Shown here: one piece after another, positions 7,094 through 11,029 of the stretch
Numbering within the stretch: position 1 is the stretch's first letter
How the letters are laid out: each line of letters starts with the position of its first letter
NCBI GenBank assembly: GCA_019348515.1
Contig: JAHWJF010000063.1
Coordinates: 1-11,029, forward strand
DNA length: 11,029 bases
Source of the DNA: Chloroflexota bacterium
GTDB lineage: Bacteria; Chloroflexota; Chloroflexia; Thermomicrobiales; UBA6265
Direction: 5' to 3'
Position numbers and translations under genes: made by a program
Notes under the pieces: model-generated
Databases searched by the model: none
Told to the model about the DNA's origin: nothing
What the model saw: only the letters and a program-made list of their open reading frames with translations

Positions 7094-8169
7094 CCGAGCC
7101 GCATCGAATTCCCGCGCCTGCCCGACCTCGACCGCGACGCCGATTCGGGACCTGGAGGCGCCGGGCATGGCTGGCACTTTTCGCCGTCGTGGGCGTACTC
7201 GTCTTGGCCACCGTACTCGTGTGGGTTCGACTGGCGGCATTCAACGACCGCGTCAGTACCGCGCCATCCGCCAGTACCTCACTGTGGGGACCGATGACGT
7301 CAGGATCGGAACGCGTCAACGTGCTGATCCTGGGCTACGGCGGGCCCGAGCATGAGGGGCCGTTCCTGACGGACTCGATCAACGTTCTTTCGATTGACCC
7401 AGCCTCGGACAAGAGCGTCATCATCCCGATCCCACGGGACATCTGGATCGAGGGGCATCCCGACGTTCCGGGCAACGGCAAGATCAACCAGGCGTTTTCC
7501 CTGGGCCACGGCGACGGCGGCATCGTCACCGGCGCCGAAACCGCGGCGCGGGTGGTCACGACGGTGACCGGCCTCCCGATTCACCATTGGCTGACCATCG
7601 ACTTCGATGGTCTCGTCGCCGCCGTGGATGCGGTCGGCGGGATCACTGTCGAAAACACAACCAGCTTTTCGTATGGGTCGCCGCAGGACGTATCGAGCGG
7701 ATCGGCCTGGGATGGGACATTCGCCGCCGGACCAATTGATCTCGACGGCCCTGCCGCGCTCATGTACGCGCGCACTCGGTTCACGAGTGATGCAGCAGAG
7801 TCGACCGACTTCGCGCGGAGCATCCGTCAACAGCGCGTCTTGAAGGCGCTGGTGGACGAGGTGGCGGGCAGTGGGATCGGATCACTGCCTCGGGCGCTGC
7901 GGGTCATGGGCGCCGTCGACGATCACCTGCGGACGGATCTATCGGTGATCGATCTGGGATTGCTCGCTGATCGGCTGACGGCTGATGGCCGCATCGAGCT
8001 GTCCGAGGGCCTCGTGCTCGAGGCGACGACCACGACCGACGGCCAGTACGTCCTGGTGCCGATCGGGCGAACGGGACCCACGGACTACGAACCAATTCAT
8101 CGGTATCTCGCTGGGGCCCTCGCCGAGCAAGAGCTCACTCCAAACGCGACGCCCGGAGATGAGCCATAG
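7084..8169 (+). CDS. LCP (LytR-CpsA-Psr) family cell-wall polymer transferase, single TM
   Basis: LCP proteins move a completed glycopolymer from its polyprenyl-pyrophosphate carrier to the cell wall, acting outside the membrane. The 361-residue product has an Arg-rich cytoplasmic N terminus (to about 28), one membrane helix (29-50), and an extracytoplasmic LCP domain (about 77-262). Landmarks are LILGYGGPEHEG (81-92), LTDSINVLSIDP (95-106), IPRDIW (116-121) with Arg118 and Asp119, KINQAFSLG (133-141) and the run from ALMYARTR (Arg230 and Arg232) to DFARSIRQQRVL (Asp242, Arg245 and Arg248). These fit the usual lipid-pyrophosphate-binding arginines and acidic residues, except that the RTD motif reads LTD. 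The GTG start overlaps rmd by 10 bases, which ties this step to the polysaccharide operon. Wall attachment is known for the family; the specific polymer is inferred. Confidence 0.9.
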   Translation: MAITEPHRIPAPARPRPRRRFGTWRRRAWLALFAVVGVLVLATVLVWVRLAAFNDRVSTAPSASTSLWGPMTSGSERVNVLILGYGGPEHEGPFLTDSINVLSIDPASDKSVIIPIPRDIWIEGHPDVPGNGKINQAFSLGHGDGGIVTGAETAARVVTTVTGLPIHHWLTIDFDGLVAAVDAVGGITVENTTSFSYGSPQDVSSGSAWDGTFAAGPIDLDGPAALMYARTRFTSDAAESTDFARSIRQQRVLKALVDEVAGSGIGSLPRALRVMGAVDDHLRTDLSVIDLGLLADRLTADGRIELSEGLVLEATTTTDGQYVLVPIGRTGPTDYEPIHRYLAGALAEQELTPNATPGDEP

Positions 8170-8173
8170 AAGT

Positions 8174-9523
8174 TCAGGGCGATCCGGTGGGCTGAGGCAT
8201 CCTCGGAGCCTCGGCGAAGAGGCGTTCCCCGAGGCTCGCAATCGTTTCCAGATTCGGATGCAGCACATACCCGGCCGGGTGCTGCGGGTCCGGCGTCACG
8301 TACTCGGGTGGGGTGAGCACGACGCGCTCGATGTCGTCGTCGGCGGCTTCGACGGCCTTCGCCAGTGACGCCAAGCGCTCGGAAGGCACGTCGGTGACGA
8401 GGCTCGTCCTGACGGCGTCGAGGAGTCCTGGCAGGCTGAGCAGCAGGTTCCCGGCGGTCAGCTTGTCTCGGAGGGCAGTGAGCAGCTGCTGCTGACGTTC
8501 CGCGCGGGTGAAGTCGTTGTCCCCCTCCCCCATGCGGGATCGCGCGTAGGCCAGCGCGGTTGCGCCATCCATGGAGTGCGTCCCCGGCTGAATGAAGAAG
8601 CCGTTGTTGATGGCATCGAACTCGTCGTTGTAGGTCGGGTCGTTGACCGCCTCCCGGACGTTCACCGTCACGCCACCTACCGAATCGATCGCTCGCTTCA
8701 GGCCCCCGAGGTCGATGGCGGCGAAGTAGTGGATCTTGGTGCGCAGCAGCCCGCCGATCGTTCGTTTGAGGGTTCCCGCGCCGCCGTGCGGATAGGTCGC
8801 CGGATCGGACTCGGCCGCCGACATCAGCGAGTTGAGCTTGGCACGATACGGTGTCCCATCGGGCAGCGGAACGCCGTACAGATCCCGCGGGATCGACACC
8901 ATCGTCGCCCTTCCGGTTTCGGGATCAACGCTCGCGACCAACATGGTGTCGGTGAGTCGGTGGTCGCGACCAGGCCCGAAGTCCACACCGACGAGGAGGA
9001 CCGTCACACGCTCGCCACGGTCGACCTCCGGCTGATCCGTGGGCGTCGGCAGTCGGGAAGGCGTTTCATCCGTATCCAGAGTATCGATCCCGCCTCCGAG
9101 TGAAATCGCGCCGAGGGTGTCGACGGCCTTCATCGCGTAGTAGGCGGGCAGCGCATGCATGGCGACTGTAACGACGACGAGCACGGAGGTGATCCCAGTT
9201 GTCCAGTGCCGGAACGTCAGTGCTTCTCGCCATGCATGTGCCTGCACGATGGCGACCAGGCGCCATCCGAGCAGGGCAAGATCGAGGACGATGAGGCCCA
9301 CGAGGATGCGCGCATCGAGCAGCCTCGAAACGAAGCCGGCGTCCCCCGCGGCCCATACGACGACGAGGAGGAGAACGACGAGGACCGCCGGAATGGCGAG
9401 CAATGCCGCCAGCAGACCCTGGCCGTTGTAGGCTTGCCCCGCGCCGGGGAACAGGAACGATAGGACCGCTGCTCCGGCCGATCGTGGATCGGCCGAATGG
9501 AGCGGCTTGGAGGAGTGAATCAC
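8174..9523 (-). CDS. LCP family transferase with an N-terminal four-helix membrane module
   Basis: The 449-residue product carries a second LCP domain (about 172-357). Landmarks are LLVGVDFGPG (176-185), LTDTMLVASVDP (190-201), IPRDLYG (211-217) with Arg213 and Asp214, AKLNSLMSA (228-236), then ALAYARSR (Arg328 and Arg330) and DFTRAERQQQLL (Asp337, Arg340 and Arg343). Unlike the single-helix LCP protein nearby, it starts with about four membrane segments (roughly 16-32, 37-59, 72-95 and 108-130), the first containing FPGAGQAYNGQ, a motif shared with small multi-helix membrane proteins. A Thr/Pro-rich linker (about 148-168) follows. The GTG start has only a weak purine run (AAGAG) upstream, but a good -10 box lies about 30 bases before it. 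The gene is convergent with the first LCP gene, 4 bases between stops, and is transcribed apart from the operon. Its acceptor and polymer are unknown. Confidence 0.9.
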   Translation of the reverse strand: MIHSSKPLHSADPRSAGAAVLSFLFPGAGQAYNGQGLLAALLAIPAVLVVLLLVVVWAAGDAGFVSRLLDARILVGLIVLDLALLGWRLVAIVQAHAWREALTFRHWTTGITSVLVVVTVAMHALPAYYAMKAVDTLGAISLGGGIDTLDTDETPSRLPTPTDQPEVDRGERVTVLLVGVDFGPGRDHRLTDTMLVASVDPETGRATMVSIPRDLYGVPLPDGTPYRAKLNSLMSAAESDPATYPHGGAGTLKRTIGGLLRTKIHYFAAIDLGGLKRAIDSVGGVTVNVREAVNDPTYNDEFDAINNGFFIQPGTHSMDGATALAYARSRMGEGDNDFTRAERQQQLLTALRDKLTAGNLLLSLPGLLDAVRTSLVTDVPSERLASLAKAVEAADDDIERVVLTPPEYVTPDPQHPAGYVLHPNLETIASLGERLFAEAPRMPQPTGSP

Positions 9524-9538
9524 TGGCTCTTGTGTACA

Positions 9539-9563
9539 TTGACCAGGGGACGCCGAGTATAGC
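9539..9563 (+). promoter_or_regulatory. Candidate promoter elements for the DUF3048 gene
   Basis: On the plus strand TTGACC (9539-9544) resembles a -35 box and TATAGC (9558-9563) resembles a -10 box, about 50 bases before the ATG at 9612. The 13-base spacing is too short for a normal sigma-70 promoter, so only one of the elements may be used. The -10 overlaps the minus-strand TATACT, so the two directions may compete for RNA polymerase. Confidence 0.25.
9556..9561 (-). promoter_or_regulatory. Candidate -10 box of the minus-strand LCP gene
   Basis: Read on the minus strand this is TATACT (five of six matches to the sigma-70 type -10 box), inside the AT-richer divergent gap. It would give a leader of about 26 bases before the GTG at 9523. 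I see no good -35 hexamer at 16-18 bases, so the site could be weak, activator-dependent or a chance match. Confidence 0.4.
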
Positions 9564-9611
9564 TAGGACACCGGCAAAGTACTCTGACGCCGCTTGTGTG
9601 CCGAGTGTTGC

Positions 9612-10784
9612 ATGGGTTCGCTGACGGCGCGACAGCGAATCGTTGCGGCAGCCGGCGTCCTGACGCTCGTCATGGCCGCGGCTCTTGCGGCGCTGTTCAC
9701 GATGCCGCGAGACCCCGCCCCCACGCCGAGCGCATCTCCTTCCGCATCGCAGTCACCGTCGACCACGCCTACGGCGACCCCCACGCCCTCCCCCTCCCCC
9801 ACGCCTTCCCCCTCCCCCTCGCCCTCCCCGACAGCGACTCCCTCGCCGGCGCCGCAGGCGCGCTGTCCATACGACGGCGAGCCACTCGTGACAGATCCGT
9901 TGGCAGAGCCAGTCCTCGTCTCGATCGACAATCACCCCGCCGCTCGCCCCGCAACGAACCTGAATGCGGCCGACATCATTTTCGAGAATCCGGTGCAGGG
10001 AAACAGCACTCGCTTCGTGGCCCTGTACGCCTGCGACGGGGCGGCCGATACGATCGGTCCCGTCCGCAGCGGCCGTTGGATTCAACGCGACCTCTGGCAG
10101 CAGCTCCGAGCCCTGCCGGTCATCTACGGCGCGGCTCCGTACACGATCGCGTTCTTCGCGGAGCACGGCATGCCGTACATCGATGGCAACGTCGAACCCT
10201 GGCGCTTCTTCTCACGAGGTGCGGGCCGGCCCGCGCCCTACAACGTCTATCTCGACATGGAGCTCTTGCAGGACACGATTCGGGATCATCCCGGACTGGC
10301 CCAGCGGGCGGCGGATGCGGGCGATCCACGGGCGATCCTCGATTTCGACCCTGACTGGGAGGCTCCAGACCATGTTCGCGACGTCGAATCAGTGCGCATG
10401 TGGACGAGTGCCACATGGACCTTCGGCTGGCGCTTCAACTCCGACACAGGCCTGTACGAGCGGACCGACGCCGGCAGGCCGACAACCGACGCGTCAGACG
10501 GTCGACCATTGACGCGTCGCACGGTCATCGTGCAGCGCGCAGTCTCGGAGCGACCGTTCGCCGATCCGCGGCCAGAAGCGGACCCGCCGATTCAGCGGCT
10601 CGTCGGATCCGGCGTCGGGACGGTCTATGTCGACGGGATGGCCATCGACGTCCGCTGGTCGCGACCGTCACAGGACGCGGTCACCTCCTGGACCGTTGCG
10701 GACACGGACGAGGAGCTCGTGCTGCCGCCCGGGCCGGTCTGGTGGCATGTCCTGCCCACGGGAGCACAGTTGGTGGAGGAGTGA
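9612..10784 (+). CDS. DUF3048 domain-containing (YerB-like) membrane-anchored protein
   Basis: The 390-residue product is an extracytoplasmic protein of a widespread family (Bacillus YerB is a member) whose function is not established. It has one N-terminal membrane helix (about 9-29), a Pro/Ser/Thr linker (about 36-82), an N-terminal DUF3048 domain with VLVSIDNHPAARP (101-113), AADIIFENPVQGNSTRFVAL (119-138) and GPVRSGR (149-155), and a C-terminal domain with GTVYVDGMAIDVRWSRP (336-352) and the ending PPGPVWWHVLP. There is no lipobox, so it is not a lipoprotein as drawn. Cys85 and Cys141 could form a disulfide bond. I chose ATG 9612 over the in-frame TTG at 9594, because the TTG adds only a Cys-rich stub (MCAECC) before the signal-anchor. 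No strong ribosome-binding site precedes either start. It may work on the cell wall, as its LCP neighbours do, but this is inference. Confidence 0.88.
   Translation: MGSLTARQRIVAAAGVLTLVMAAALAALFTMPRDPAPTPSASPSASQSPSTTPTATPTPSPSPTPSPSPSPSPTATPSPAPQARCPYDGEPLVTDPLAEPVLVSIDNHPAARPATNLNAADIIFENPVQGNSTRFVALYACDGAADTIGPVRSGRWIQRDLWQQLRALPVIYGAAPYTIAFFAEHGMPYIDGNVEPWRFFSRGAGRPAPYNVYLDMELLQDTIRDHPGLAQRAADAGDPRAILDFDPDWEAPDHVRDVESVRMWTSATWTFGWRFNSDTGLYERTDAGRPTTDASDGRPLTRRTVIVQRAVSERPFADPRPEADPPIQRLVGSGVGTVYVDGMAIDVRWSRPSQDAVTSWTVADTDEELVLPPGPVWWHVLPTGAQLVEE
9718..9858 (+). repeat. Low-complexity Pro/Ser/Thr-coding linker with C-runs
   Basis: This in-gene repeat encodes alternating Pro with Ser or Thr, a flexible spacer that would lift the DUF3048 domains off the membrane. 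From 9778 to 9829 the plus strand is almost pure pyrimidine, with repeated runs of three to five C; the minus strand, which is the template for this gene, has matching G-runs. Replication slippage should make the length vary between strains. Confidence 0.8.
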
Positions 10785-10815
10785 CGGTCGCGGAACCACG
10801 CATACTACGGCCGAG

Positions 10816-11029
10816 ATGAGCCTGCATCGAGGACCGCTCGAGGTCACCGTCGAAATCCCGTCGGGCAGCCGCAACAAGTACGAGTACGACCACGAGCGCC
10901 ATCGGTTCGTGCTCGACCGGGTCCTGTACTCGAGCGTCCACTACCCGGCCGACTACGGCTTCATCGAGGGCTCGATGGCCGAGGACGGCGACCCGCTCGA
11001 CGTGCTGGTCCTCATCGCGGAGCCGACGT
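10816..11029 (+). CDS. ppa: Inorganic pyrophosphatase (family I), 3' partial
   Basis: This soluble cytoplasmic enzyme hydrolyses pyrophosphate to phosphate and so drives biosynthetic reactions forward. The first 71 codons are visible. They hold the family I active-site residues in order: Glu13, Lys21 and Glu23 (RNKYEYD), Arg35, Tyr43 and Tyr47 (YPADYGFI), and the metal-binding Asp57, Asp59 and Asp62 in the DGDPLDV signature. Their spacing fits E. coli PPase. The gene continues past the right edge. It begins 31 bases after the DUF3048 stop, with no good ribosome-binding site. A CATACT at 10801-10806 resembles a -10 box only 9 bases before the ATG, so a very short leader or leaderless transcript is possible; otherwise it is co-transcribed with the DUF3048 gene. 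Confidence 0.95.
   Translation, partial: MSLHRGPLEVTVEIPSGSRNKYEYDHERHRFVLDRVLYSSVHYPADYGFIEGSMAEDGDPLDVLVLIAEPT

Noticed and set aside
8191..8215. Intrinsic terminator for the operon
   Set aside because: The stem is good but no T-run follows on either strand, so it does not meet the usual definition.
8576..9103. Plus-strand frame of 175 codons opposite the second LCP gene
   Set aside because: It is a shadow of the LCP coding sequence; the His/Arg-rich translation has no recognisable domain.
9718..9858. CRISPR or tandem-repeat array
   Set aside because: There are no regular repeat-spacer units; the pattern is codon-level repetition of Pro and Ser/Thr in frame.
9563..9931. Minus-strand frame encoding a Gly/Glu/Val repeat protein
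   Set aside because: It is the antisense reading of the Pro/Ser/Thr linker of the DUF3048 gene and crosses the promoter gap.

Overview
The window is GC-rich bacterial DNA carrying a cell-surface polysaccharide locus and the start of a housekeeping gene. The likely source is a monoderm or atypical-envelope lineage such as Chloroflexota, with Actinomycetota as the alternative. This placement is inferred from the GC-rich coding, the GTG and TTG starts, the two LytR-CpsA-Psr (LCP) wall-polymer transferases, and a DUF3048 protein with a long Pro/Ser/Thr linker. No rRNA or other marker fixes the taxon.

Layout: seven plus-strand genes fill bases 1-8169 with almost no gaps, and all but one junction overlap or nearly overlap, so they look like one operon. 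In order they are a polymerase/ligase of the O-antigen ligase family (its 5' end lies outside the window), a Wzx-type flippase, two tandem paralogous family-4 glycosyltransferases (the first broken by an in-frame TAG), GDP-mannose 4,6-dehydratase (gmd), a GDP-4-dehydro-6-deoxy-D-mannose reductase (rmd-like), and an LCP protein. A second LCP gene (8174-9523) lies on the minus strand, tail to tail with the first and 4 bases away. Across a short AT-richer gap it diverges from a DUF3048 gene (9612-10784). The 5' part of a family I inorganic pyrophosphatase gene (ppa) runs off the right edge.

Working model, inferred from gene content: Gmd and Rmd make GDP-D-rhamnose from GDP-mannose. The family-4 glycosyltransferases build a repeat unit on a lipid carrier, the flippase exports it, the O-antigen-ligase-family protein polymerises it, and one or both LCP proteins attach the polymer to the cell wall. 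The most striking points are the single amber codon in an otherwise intact glycosyltransferase, which is followed at once by a good ribosome-binding site and an in-frame GTG; a beta-rich insertion in the outer loop of the polymerase; and a four-helix membrane module fused to the second LCP protein.

I found no CRISPR array, tRNA, rRNA, insertion sequence or phage gene. No stretch over 300 bases lacks a gene.
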